38,633 bases of DNA from a virus. Position numbers and translations under genes: made by a program. The stretch lies in the IMG/VR virus record IMGVR_UViG_3300038761_000007, positions 1 through 38,633 of that record; one strand, written 5' to 3'. The notes under the pieces were generated by a model. It was not told the origin of the DNA, did not search any database, and saw only the letters and a program-made list of their open reading frames with translations. Of the stretch, positions 31,718 through 38,372 are shown piece by piece (position 1 is the first letter of the stretch; each line of letters begins with the position of its first letter).

Positions 31718-32179
31718 TTATTTTTCTTGCTGCTTGCCCTGCAGCTCATAATCTTTCACTGTCCATACAAACAGCGGTATCGACCAGTACTCCGCATCGC
31801 CGTACAAGCGGCGCACATATCGCTCATCAGCCGGGCGCTGCAAAATCAACATCACACCCGGCATACGGCCGGTCATGCGCGCATAATGCAGCGCCTGCCC
31901 CATCGCCTCTGCCCAGTTGTGCCCGTAGTCCACCTCAACCGCAAAACCCGGCAATAAACAATCGACCCGCGTGCGATCGGCCAACACCTTCTCGGCCACG
32001 CCACCGCGCTCGGCACACCACGGTGCTGCGTAATCGCTTTCAAGCGCATGGGCAAAATGTGGGCAAGCCACCAGGCTAATCACCAGCACCACCGCAAACA
32101 GCCAAAAAAACAAAACCGCAAGGCCCCAGCCAACAAACTGGTTGCGGTGGTGGCGCTCTCGACTTCCTGAACTTTTCAC
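31718..32179 (-). CDS. Exported PD-(D/E)XK-like protein
   Basis: 153 aa from GTG 32179 with AGGGG five bases ahead; an in-frame TTG at 32260 lies before the terminator and is unlikely. Basic N-terminus, hydrophobic 15-37 and an A-H-A cleavage-like site near 45 suggest export. The mature part has R-V-D-C near 74, A-V-E-V-D and W-A-E-A-M-G-Q-A-L-H-Y-A, the family pattern of secreted proteins with a degenerate PD-(D/E)XK fold (E-x-D core). Position directly after cro and its terminator. Substrate unknown. Confidence 0.7.
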   Translation of the reverse strand: MKSSGSRERHHRNQFVGWGLAVLFFWLFAVVLVISLVACPHFAHALESDYAAPWCAERGGVAEKVLADRTRVDCLLPGFAVEVDYGHNWAEAMGQALHYARMTGRMPGVMLILQRPADERYVRRLYGDAEYWSIPLFVWTVKDYELQGKQQEK

Positions 32180-32205
32180 GGCAACCCCTAATTTTCCGAC
32201 GATGC

Positions 32206-32235
32206 AAAAAAAAACCGCTGACTTACGATAGCGGT
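32206..32235 (-). terminator. Terminator after cro
   Basis: On the minus strand ACCGCT (32235-32230) pairs with AGCGGT (32219-32214) and is followed by a run of nine T. It would end short transcripts from the cro promoter, as lambda tR1 does, so expression of the replication genes may need antitermination or readthrough. Confidence 0.85.
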
Positions 32236-32246
32236 ATGGATAGTAA

Positions 32247-32456
32247 TCACTGGGCGGCAACTACTGACAAAGCCTCAACGTCTCGCAGCACGCGCCGCTC
32301 TACAACAGACAGCCCCCCCTGCGGATGCAGGCGAATAACCACATCACGACCATTTTTTAAAGTTTGTGAAATCCAGCCTTGGGAGTATCCAAGCTCGTTA
32401 GCAACTTGCTCTTGAGTTTTACCTTCGCAAAACTTGCTTAAACTTATTTCATTCAT
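32247..32456 (-). CDS. Cro-like repressor
   Basis: 69 aa, divergent from CI. It has a helix-turn-helix T-Q-E-Q-V-A-N-E-L-G-Y-S-Q-G-W-I-S-Q-T-L, followed by a beta-hairpin-like tail. The ATG lies only 6 nt after the -10 box, so the message should be leaderless. Expected role: lytic switch and turnover of early transcription. The terminator follows 11 nt after its stop. Confidence 0.88.
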   Translation of the reverse strand: MNEISLSKFCEGKTQEQVANELGYSQGWISQTLKNGRDVVIRLHPQGGLSVVERRVLRDVEALSVVAAQ

Positions 32457-32462
32457 TCCTGA

Positions 32463-32491
32463 ATATTAGCGTTGCGAATTATTTAAGTCAA
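32463..32491 (-). promoter_or_regulatory. cro promoter (PR) with TTGACT-N17-TAATAT
   Basis: -35 TTGACT at 32491-32486, 17-nt spacer, -10 TAATAT at 32468-32463. The first ATG of cro is at 32456, about where the transcript would start. Both boxes overlap operator sequences, so CI or Cro binding would block RNA polymerase. Confidence 0.82.
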
Positions 32492-32504
32492 TAGCGTTGC
32501 TAAT
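32463..32504. promoter_or_regulatory. CI/Cro operators OR1 and OR2
   Basis: Two related sites: ATTAGCAACGCTATT (minus strand, 32504-32490) and ATTCGCAACGCTAATAT (minus, 32479-32463). Consensus TTAGC-AAC-GCTAA is an inverted repeat with a 3-nt centre. A third palindrome, CTAATAATTAG, is near 32524-32534, upstream of ci. Related sites lie at the other early promoter. Confidence 0.75.
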
Positions 32505-32538
32505 AGTTTTTATTATTACAAAGGCTAATAATTAGGCT

Positions 32539-33267
32539 ATGAAAAGAGAAACCCCAGATATCCTTGATAAAGCTCGATTAATGGCAGCAGAAGCCGCTTT
32601 TGTCGATAACAAATTTCAGCAGAAAAAAACCGCAGAACCAAACCTAACCCAAGAACAGCTTGCTATTGAAATGAGCATAACCCAGGGCGTCGTCGGGCAG
32701 TGGCTAAAAGGAATTACAAAAATACCCGATAAACGAATGGTTTGGCTAGCCAACAGGCTTGGTTTCGACCCTACCGAGGTTCGCCCTTCTATTGCTGACT
32801 ATGCCTTCACTCGAGATAGCGAGCAAACTACGCAGCGCATACGCGAACCTAGCAGGACATATAACACCAGAATCGCCATTGTCGGCAACGCCCAGGCAGG
32901 CCCCGATGGCTATTGGGATGATATGGGTCACCTTGAACACGGCGACGGATTTATCGTAGCGTCATCAAAAGACCCCGACGCCTACGCACTGCGTGTGCGC
33001 GGCGACAGTATGGCCCCCGCTATAAAAAACGGCCAGATTGTTGTCATAGAACCCAACAGCCCCGTACACCAGGGCGAAAACGTGCTCGTCTGCACCACCG
33101 ACGGGCTCTGCATGATCAAAGAATACCGCCTCTACAATGAGACCGACGAGGAATACACCTTCGGCAGCATTAACGACCAACACCCCGCCATGACCGTCCA
33201 AAAAACCAACATCACCCGCATACAACCCATTACCATGGTCGTGGCTGCCAGCCTGCGCCAAGCGTGA
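32539..33267 (+). CDS. CI-like repressor with S24 (LexA-type) peptidase domain
   Basis: 242 aa. HTH at about 35-60 (LTQEQLAIEMSITQGVVGQW). A cleavage site Ala120-Gly121 precedes the peptidase domain with Ser157 (RGDSMAPAI) and Lys194 (MIKEY). RecA-stimulated self-cleavage would induce the phage. It diverges from cro. No strong -35 is visible for its promoter, so activation at the operators is likely. Confidence 0.95.
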   Translation: MKRETPDILDKARLMAAEAAFVDNKFQQKKTAEPNLTQEQLAIEMSITQGVVGQWLKGITKIPDKRMVWLANRLGFDPTEVRPSIADYAFTRDSEQTTQRIREPSRTYNTRIAIVGNAQAGPDGYWDDMGHLEHGDGFIVASSKDPDAYALRVRGDSMAPAIKNGQIVVIEPNSPVHQGENVLVCTTDGLCMIKEYRLYNETDEEYTFGSINDQHPAMTVQKTNITRIQPITMVVAASLRQA

Positions 33268-33328
33268 TCCAGCACCGCTTTACCGCATTCTTAACTATGC
33301 TATAGTGGCGCAATGGCGTGTTGATGCC

Positions 33329-33357
33329 TTGACATACCAAAACAAAATCAATAGAAT
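33329..33357 (+). promoter_or_regulatory. Near-consensus sigma70 promoter of the accessory island
   Basis: TTGACA, exactly 17 nt, TAGAAT (five of six). Start expected near 33364, at the foot of a hairpin CGCCC/GGGCG (33361-33376). No CI/Cro-like operator is visible, so it should be on in lysogens. Confidence 0.85.
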
Positions 33358-33425
33358 TCGCGCCCGATTTTGGGCGGCACTTAAAAACACAAAGCGGGAC
33401 AACTGCAGAAAAAAGGAGAGATATC

Positions 33426-33635
33426 GTGAATGCCGACAACAAAGAGGTTGTTTTTGACAATCTTATTGAGGCCAACGTTAAAACAGACGATTACGGAAAA
33501 GCCATTAAGGCAAAAATACCAGCCAAATCGCTAGGCACAACCAACGCCACCGGGCAAATAAAAACCAGAACCACCAGCGAAATCACAATGCGCGCCTCAC
33601 GCTTGGCAAAAGCATCGCTAGCAGCCACCTCTTAA
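33426..33635 (+). CDS. Accessory protein in the rex-like island, 69 aa
   Basis: GTG start with AAAGGAGAG ahead, about 60 nt after a consensus promoter. It is a soluble, Lys/Thr-rich protein with no membrane segment or known motif. Terminator follows 16 nt after its stop. It is probably expressed in the lysogen. Family not recognised. Confidence 0.75.
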   Translation: MNADNKEVVFDNLIEANVKTDDYGKAIKAKIPAKSLGTTNATGQIKTRTTSEITMRASRLAKASLAATS

Positions 33636-33651
33636 GCAGTATCGCAACCAG

Positions 33652-33678
33652 CCCTCGCCTTCTACGCGGGGGTTTTTT
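33652..33678 (+). terminator. Rho-independent terminator after the 69-aa gene
   Basis: CCCTCGC (33652-33658) pairs with GCGGGGG (33666-33672, one G-U pair) and six T follow. Transcription beyond this point to the 184-aa gene would be reduced unless readthrough occurs. Confidence 0.82.
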
Positions 33679-33692
33679 ATGGATTGAAAAAA

Positions 33693-34247
33693 ATGATCTA
33701 CAACGAGAAACCTTTTGACGACTACAACAATCTCTTAACACACATAAGCGCTTTCGCCAAAGCATCAGACCCCGATGCCATCATATCTGTAGACACCGAC
33801 GCATTGTTAGAGACCATATCAAACTACACCAACAACTTCCCTTACGAAGGCGGTGCAGCCAAGGCCAGCACATTCAAAAAAGCGGCCAACTTTATTGTCT
33901 GGTTTTTAGCGAAGCAACCCATTAAAAGCCCTTTACTTAAAGAAGGCACACAATTATCTGGCCCAGAACACAACCCAAACGCAGTTATCGCCTTTGACGT
34001 CGCCATCTGCATTCTCCAGAACTCAACACTGCTTCGCAACAACGACACCCAGGTCACCATCGACCAACCTATCTACTTATCAGACCACGCCTATATCGAC
34101 ACCATAAGAGCCTTTAGCCAGGGCAACATAGAGCCATCTGCGGTGTTTCACTTTGTCTCTATTTTCCTTGAACAGCTAGTTTATAAAACCAACCCGCACT
34201 GCGAATATAAAGCCAGCACCTACTATCCCGATCTCATTGACGAATAG
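33693..34247 (+). CDS. Accessory protein in the rex-like island, 184 aa
   Basis: ATG at 33693, preceded by a weak GGA, starting just beyond the terminator. A cytoplasmic acidic protein, mainly helical, with N-terminal helix M-I-Y-N-E-K-P-F-D-D-Y-N-N-L-L and C-terminal S-T-Y-Y-P-D-L-I-D-E. No motif I know. It might act with the 69-aa gene, but its coupling is unclear because of the terminator. Confidence 0.72.
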   Translation: MIYNEKPFDDYNNLLTHISAFAKASDPDAIISVDTDALLETISNYTNNFPYEGGAAKASTFKKAANFIVWFLAKQPIKSPLLKEGTQLSGPEHNPNAVIAFDVAICILQNSTLLRNNDTQVTIDQPIYLSDHAYIDTIRAFSQGNIEPSAVFHFVSIFLEQLVYKTNPHCEYKASTYYPDLIDE

Positions 34248-34264
34248 CCAGACAACCAGAACAC

Positions 34265-34292
34265 AAAAAAGCCCCGCAATGCAGGGCTTTTT
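34265..34292. terminator. Bidirectional terminator in the island
   Basis: AAAAAGCCC-C-GC aat GC-A-GGGCTTTTT: a stem of complementary arms with A-run and T-run on either side. It separates the plus-strand 184-aa gene from the minus-strand zinc-ribbon gene. Confidence 0.85.
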
Positions 34293-34315
34293 ATCCGCTC
34301 AATAACAAAACACTG

Positions 34316-34921
34316 TCAAAGCACCGTGCATTGCCCTTCAATCGTGCAACGCGCCCGCACAGACTCAAGCGCAAAACCCCCAAAACTATTTTTTGCCCTA
34401 TAGCGCATCAGCACCATAATGTGGTCACCGTTATCGTTATAACCTGTCTCGATATGCTCGTAAGAATCCGGGTCTTTTAAACGCTTCTTTATATACCGCT
34501 CAAGATCCTTATGCGCGCCAGACCATGCGCTGAACTGCGCTTGAATTTGCCTATAGCGCGTCATTTTTTCTTCGTAGTACGCTACTTTTTTGTGATATTT
34601 CTCATTTGCCGGGTTTAACTCGGCCAGCTCCCGGTAACCATCAAGGTTTTTCTGCACCTCTGCCGCCGGTATGGTTTTTAATTCGACGACCAGCTCAGCC
34701 TCACGCGCCTTCTTCTGCTCATCCGTTAACACCACGGGCGCTGCAACCGAAGCGCGGTCTGGCGGCGATGACAAGTTCGCGAAGATCACCGCACCAATCA
34801 CAACCAGCACCAGCCAGGTAAACATCGACGTTTTCTTTTTCGCCGGCGCCCCACACTCCGGACAGGCCGCCGCCTTTTTTGACACCTGCGCACCACACTC
34901 CCTGCACTTAACTAACGCCAC
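34316..34921 (-). CDS. Zinc-ribbon membrane protein in the rex-like island
   Basis: 201 aa. It opens with a zinc ribbon, two C-x-x-C pairs in M-A-L-V-K-C-R-E-C-G and C-P-E-C-G (about 1-25), then a transmembrane helix around 33-50 (MFTWLVLVVIGAVIFANL). A helical coiled stalk (65-125) and a C-terminal domain of about 70 residues follow, probably extracytoplasmic. This is the style of phage-encoded sensor or exclusion proteins, though no family is assigned. Confidence 0.78.
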   Translation of the reverse strand: MALVKCRECGAQVSKKAAACPECGAPAKKKTSMFTWLVLVVIGAVIFANLSSPPDRASVAAPVVLTDEQKKAREAELVVELKTIPAAEVQKNLDGYRELAELNPANEKYHKKVAYYEEKMTRYRQIQAQFSAWSGAHKDLERYIKKRLKDPDSYEHIETGYNDNGDHIMVLMRYRAKNSFGGFALESVRARCTIEGQCTVL

Positions 34922-34924
34922 CTT

Positions 34925-35278
34925 TCAATCTCCCTCATCATATTCACGTAAACATGCTGCATACCAAGCATTGGAAAACTCTTTTATTGCGCGCGCCTTA
35001 CTACTTTTACTGTAATACAACGAGACATCAAAAGCAGATCTGACCACCTCTATCACAAACCTTGACGCCGCCTCCGCCTGAACAACATCCTGTCCGGACA
35101 CGCCTGTCCCAAAGTTTCTGCCCACCTTCATCAGCGAGGGCATAGATACACCGGCCTGCCTGCTATCCATCATCATTTCTGCTATTTCGTAGTCCCATAA
35201 ACAAGGATCATCCTCATCGCCGGCACTCGCAACACCATAGGCCGACAAAAAAAACAGCACCGCCATTACCCGTTTCAT
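34925..35278 (-). CDS. Secreted small protein in the rex-like island
   Basis: 117 aa with a clear signal peptide (MKRVMAVLFFLSAYGVASA, cleavage near 19). The mature part has two Cys (C-L-W-D-Y and A-C-L-R), suggesting a periplasmic disulphide. It precedes the zinc-ribbon membrane gene by 3 nt, so the two could form an envelope pair. No homologue known to me. Confidence 0.78.
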   Translation of the reverse strand: MKRVMAVLFFLSAYGVASAGDEDDPCLWDYEIAEMMMDSRQAGVSMPSLMKVGRNFGTGVSGQDVVQAEAASRFVIEVVRSAFDVSLYYSKSSKARAIKEFSNAWYAACLREYDEGD

Positions 35279-35330
35279 TCAGCCAATCCTGCTAAAAAAG
35301 CAATCATGCCACACAGGTCAGCAAATTATT

Positions 35331-35372
35331 ATTAGCAATACTATTGACAGGTTTAATTTGTATCACTAATAT
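35331..35372 (+). promoter_or_regulatory. Operators OL1 and OL2 at the second early promoter
   Basis: ATTAGCAATACTATT (35331-35345) and TTTGTATCACTAATAT (35357-35372) match the two cro-side operators in sequence and in their placement on the -35 and -10 boxes. The -35 upstream site shares 13 of 15 bases with OR1. Confidence 0.72.
35344..35372 (+). promoter_or_regulatory. Second early promoter (PL equivalent)
   Basis: TTGACA, 17-nt spacer, TAATAT. The first ATG is 7 nt after the -10, predicting a leaderless message. Same layout as the cro promoter, with related operators. Confidence 0.85.
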
Positions 35373-35379
35373 ATTTCCC

Positions 35380-35808
35380 ATGAACACACAAATCAACACC
35401 AACGGACTACTCACCCCTCGCGAAGAACAAGCCATGCTGTTTGTCGCCCAGGGCAAAACCATCAAAGATGCTGCCCGCGTTATGCGCATCGCCCGCGACA
35501 CCACCTACGGCTATGTGGACCAGGCCAAAAACAAACTCAACGCCGAAACCACACCCCACGCCGTCAGTCTGCTGTGGGCACAAGGCCACATCAAATACGT
35601 CGCCTGCCTTTTTCTGGGCCTTTGCCTTTGGCTGCCTATTACTGAAAGCCTGCTCGACCAAAACACCGCCATCGCACGCCGGGGGGCCGGGGGTAAAGCC
35701 CGTCGCACCGGGCGCAGCAAAACAGACAGCGACCTCTTCACCATTGACCCCGACACCGGCGCCCTAAGCTGGCCTTGCGGGGCTAACAACCCGGAGCAAA
35801 CAGCATGA
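35380..35808 (+). CDS. LuxR/GerE-type HTH protein with C-terminal membrane helix
   Basis: 142 aa, ATG at 35380. The HTH (11-66) shows L-L-T-P-R-E-E-Q-A-M, Q-G-K-T-I-K-D-A-A-R-V-M and a short linker. A hydrophobic segment 72-90 (YVACLFLGLCLWLP) suggests membrane anchoring, then a basic tail. It is the first gene of the second early operon, in the place of lambda N. A DNA-binding regulator at the membrane is likely; targets unknown. Confidence 0.82.
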   Translation: MNTQINTNGLLTPREEQAMLFVAQGKTIKDAARVMRIARDTTYGYVDQAKNKLNAETTPHAVSLLWAQGHIKYVACLFLGLCLWLPITESLLDQNTAIARRGAGGKARRTGRSKTDSDLFTIDPDTGALSWPCGANNPEQTA

Positions 35809-36071
35809 TTATTGCCACCATCGGCTTTCAGCAATTCGCCATTAATCCCAGCGACGTGGTACCCCTGATAAGCGCCATGAGCAAGGCCGTGGCCATCGAG
35901 CCGATACCTAGCGACGAGGGGGACGAGCGCTACTTTAAAACCAATGAGCCCTCAATCAGCCTCTCAATAGTGCCCAGCGGCCAAATTCTCAGCGACGAGC
36001 AATCAAAAGAGATTATAAAAAAACGCGCCGAACGCGCCGAAAGAGAATTCCAACAACTCACGGAGCAGTAA
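35805..36071 (+). CDS. Hypothetical protein of the second early operon, 88 aa
   Basis: ATGA overlap with the LuxR-like gene. N-terminal segment with hydrophobic stretches, C-terminal basic/acidic coiled helix (KEIIKKRAERAEREFQQLTE). Not recognised. Confidence 0.7.
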   Translation: MIIATIGFQQFAINPSDVVPLISAMSKAVAIEPIPSDEGDERYFKTNEPSISLSIVPSGQILSDEQSKEIIKKRAERAEREFQQLTEQ

Positions 36072-36073
36072 TA

Positions 36074-36313
36074 ATGAGCAACATCGCCATACACCCCACC
36101 ACCGCCACCAACCCCACATTGCTGCGCCACCTACAAGCCAGCACCAACCGCATAGCAGTACCAACACCCGGCCAAAACTACGCCACACTGGTGCCAAAAA
36201 CACCGAAAGTCGTACCAATAACAAATAAAAAAGTACCATCGCGCACCTGGCTAAAAGCCATCGGCGAGCGGGCATTAAACAAGAAAAAAATAATAAAAGA
36301 GGTGCGCAAGTGA
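36074..36313 (+). CDS. Basic hypothetical protein, 79 aa
   Basis: ATG two bases after the preceding stop. Thr/Pro-rich N-terminus, C-terminus strongly Lys-rich (RALNKKKIIKEVRK). Possibly nucleic-acid binding. Not recognised. Confidence 0.68.
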   Translation: MSNIAIHPTTATNPTLLRHLQASTNRIAVPTPGQNYATLVPKTPKVVPITNKKVPSRTWLKAIGERALNKKKIIKEVRK

Positions 36314-36597
36314 CAGAAAGAGACCTAATCGACCGCGTTGAAGTTTTTAACGACTCGAAAGAGCTGGCCGCAAAACTGAACGCTATCAGCGAAATGCAAG
36401 AGAACAAAAGTGATGCTTATTGGTTTAAAGAAATCGCTACCCATATCGCCGAGCTTTTTGCCTTGGCCACGGATTTAAGTCGGGCGCTAGAAATAGCACT
36501 AACCGAAAAATCACGAAGCGAGCAAAACACCAAAGCCGACGACGATAAATTTATCGACACCCTCGGCCTCACACACCTAACACCCCAGGCTGGCTAG
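36310..36597 (+). CDS. Hypothetical protein, 95 aa, GTG start
   Basis: GTGA overlap with the previous stop. Helical, acidic, with a mid-protein hydrophobic helix (FKEIATHIAELFALA). Not recognised. Followed by a ribosome site AAAGGAA for the next gene. Confidence 0.7.
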   Translation: MTERDLIDRVEVFNDSKELAAKLNAISEMQENKSDAYWFKEIATHIAELFALATDLSRALEIALTEKSRSEQNTKADDDKFIDTLGLTHLTPQAG

Positions 36598-36621
36598 CCT
36601 CACAACAAAAGGAACCAACCC

Positions 36622-36957
36622 ATGAGCACCAATGTAGAAACCTTCATGGCCGACCTCGACGCCGGCACAGTGCAAGACAAACTCGGCACCATGCTCTCAC
36701 TGGTCGCCGCTTCAGTTGTCGACACCGGCAAGCAAGGCAAAGTTGCCATCTCGTTTGACATCAAACAAATCGGCAACAGCCACCAGGTTGAGATCAGCAA
36801 CAAGCTCGCCTACGCCAGACCCACTGCGCGCGGCAAGCAAAACGAAGAAGAAACCACCGTCACGCCTATGCACGTCGGCACCGGCGGCGACATGAGCTTC
36901 TTCCCAGAAAACCAAGTCGAAATGTTCGGCAAAAACAAGGAAAACAGCCATGCTTAA
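36622..36957 (+). CDS. Conserved phage protein adjacent to DUF2303
   Basis: 111 aa. The pattern S-T-N-V-E-T-F-M-A-D-L-D, K-V-A-I-S-F-D-I-K-Q-I-G-N-S-H-Q and F-F-P-E-N-Q-V-E-M-F is shared by small proteins that precede DUF2303 in many enterobacterial and marine prophages. AAAGGAA lies upstream. The last codons overlap the next gene by 8 nt. Role unknown. Confidence 0.85.
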   Translation: MSTNVETFMADLDAGTVQDKLGTMLSLVAASVVDTGKQGKVAISFDIKQIGNSHQVEISNKLAYARPTARGKQNEEETTVTPMHVGTGGDMSFFPENQVEMFGKNKENSHA

Positions 36958-37792
36958 TAAAGAAACCCTAAAAGCCCTGCAAGAAGCCACCATCACTCAG
37001 CCCATCAACAGCGGCATCTTAAGCGAAGGCTTGCCTGCTCTGCTTTTACCCGACGGCTATTCAGTTAAAGATATTGAGCACCTGCAACCCGCCCGCTATC
37101 GCTTCAGGGGCCAGCTTAGCACTGGCTTTATTAACGATTTTATCAACTACACAAAAGCCCGACTTTTCGACGATCTCACAGTCCGCGCCGCACGCCCCTA
37201 CCAGATAATGGTTGACGGCAAGAAAATGACAGCAAAAGCCTTTTTCAACCTTGGCAACGATGACTACCCCGGCCACGGTGACGACACCGCGATACTAACC
37301 CTCGAAACAAACCCACCACTCGCCAGCCTGCGTGACATTTGCGGCAAACGATTATCACAACTTGATCTAGCCGCATGGCTAGAAGACTGGGCCAACTACC
37401 TCAAAGCCGAAAAATCAGACGGCGAGAGCATGGACATAAAACACGCGATTAACGCCGTGCGAAAAATTACCATCGAACAAGCCCGTACTGCCACCAACGA
37501 AGCTGGCAATCTCTCGGCAACCCGCAGCGTGCTTGAAAGCATCGACGCCAATAAAAACAACGACAAACCCACTTACTTCACCTTTACTTGCCGCCCGCAC
37601 CAAGGATTCGAACCACGAGATTTTAAAATTGAGCTATCCACCATCACAAGCGAAGACAAACCGATGCTAAAGCTACGCATAGTGCGCGAAGAAGACATCA
37701 ATCTTGAAATCAGTGAAGAATTTAAAGAAAAAATAGGGTCCTCATTCAACTCAGACCAAGTCAGCGTTTATAGCGGAACGTTCACCCTGTAA
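36950..37792 (+). CDS. DUF2303 (YfdQ-like) protein
   Basis: 280 aa, the usual length of YfdQ-type proteins. It starts M-L-N-K-E-T-L-K-A-L-Q-E-A and shows F-I-N-Y-T-K, L-D-L-A-A-W-L-E-D-W and F-T-F-T-C-R-P-H-Q-G-F motifs. Genes of this family sit in early operons; function is not firmly known. It overlaps its neighbour by 8 nt. Confidence 0.88.
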   Translation: MLNKETLKALQEATITQPINSGILSEGLPALLLPDGYSVKDIEHLQPARYRFRGQLSTGFINDFINYTKARLFDDLTVRAARPYQIMVDGKKMTAKAFFNLGNDDYPGHGDDTAILTLETNPPLASLRDICGKRLSQLDLAAWLEDWANYLKAEKSDGESMDIKHAINAVRKITIEQARTATNEAGNLSATRSVLESIDANKNNDKPTYFTFTCRPHQGFEPRDFKIELSTITSEDKPMLKLRIVREEDINLEISEEFKEKIGSSFNSDQVSVYSGTFTL

Positions 37793-37794
37793 CG

Positions 37795-37832
37795 ACAAAC
37801 CACCAACAAACCAAGCTATCACCGGGCTTTTT
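37795..37832 (+). repeat. Degenerate terminator with 22-bp direct repeat, left copy
   Basis: ACAAACCACCAACAAACCAA (37795-37814) continues into a short stem and GGGCTTTTT. The same 22-nt unit, with one mismatch, occurs at 38294-38315 before a full terminator. The two copies flank the MazG-like gene. Confidence 0.7.
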
Positions 37833-37877
37833 AAAGATTCTTCCTATTACTATTTTATAAATTATATGGAGTTAGAC

Positions 37878-38284
37878 ATGACCACAAACGACAGGCAATC
37901 AAACATCGACGCACTTAAAAGAGAAGACGTCCAAAAGATGCTGGCTCGCAATGGCAACAGCCTTACCGGTTTTTGTCACGGCATAGCAAAGGAATGCGGC
38001 TGGTGGGAAACAACCACTGAGCGTGACGTGCCCCGATTGCTAATGCTGATTGTATCCGAGGTTGCAGAGGCAATGGAGGGTGACAGAAAGAAATTAATGG
38101 ATGACACCTACCTGATCGAAAAATGCTTGAAGTTGAGCTCGCAGACGCTGTAATTCGTATTTTTGATATGGCGGGCGGTTTAAAGCTGGATGTAGCTGGG
38201 GCTATTGTGGATAAGCTGATTTACAACACCACTCGCCATGACCATAAACCCGAAGTGCGCGCTGCCGGAGGCAAAGCGTACTAG
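37878..38284 (+). pseudogene. MazG-like NTP pyrophosphohydrolase gene with a frameshift
   Basis: ATG at 37878 with GGAG ahead. The first part reads to L-M-D-D and goes out of frame near 38105; the open frame ends at 38153. The -1 frame continues exactly where a MazG-like protein should: H-L-P-D-R-K-M-L-E-V-E-L-A-D-A-V-I-R-I, then D-H-K-P-E-V-R-A-A-G-G-K-A-Y, to TAG at 38284. One missing C near 38105 explains this. No slippery heptamer is seen. Either an inactivating mutation or a sequence error. Confidence 0.82.
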
Positions 38285-38293
38285 CAAGCTAAA

Positions 38294-38334
38294 ACAAACC
38301 AGCAACAAACCAAGCCCCTTCACTGGGGCTTTTT
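38294..38334 (+). terminator. Terminator with 22-bp direct repeat, right copy
   Basis: The repeat at 38294-38315 runs into AAGCCCC (38312-38318), a six-base loop and GGGGCTT followed by TTT (38325-38334). It ends the operon after the MazG-like gene and matches the degenerate copy at 37795-37832. Confidence 0.82.
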
Positions 38335-38372
38335 GGGTGAAATCAACAGCAAAGCAAATTAGAGAATCCCGA

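Noticed and set aside
38090-38153. Programmed -1 frameshift in the MazG-like gene
   Set aside because: No X-XXY-YYZ heptamer in the right frame before the break; a single base loss at 38105 restores the family motif exactly.
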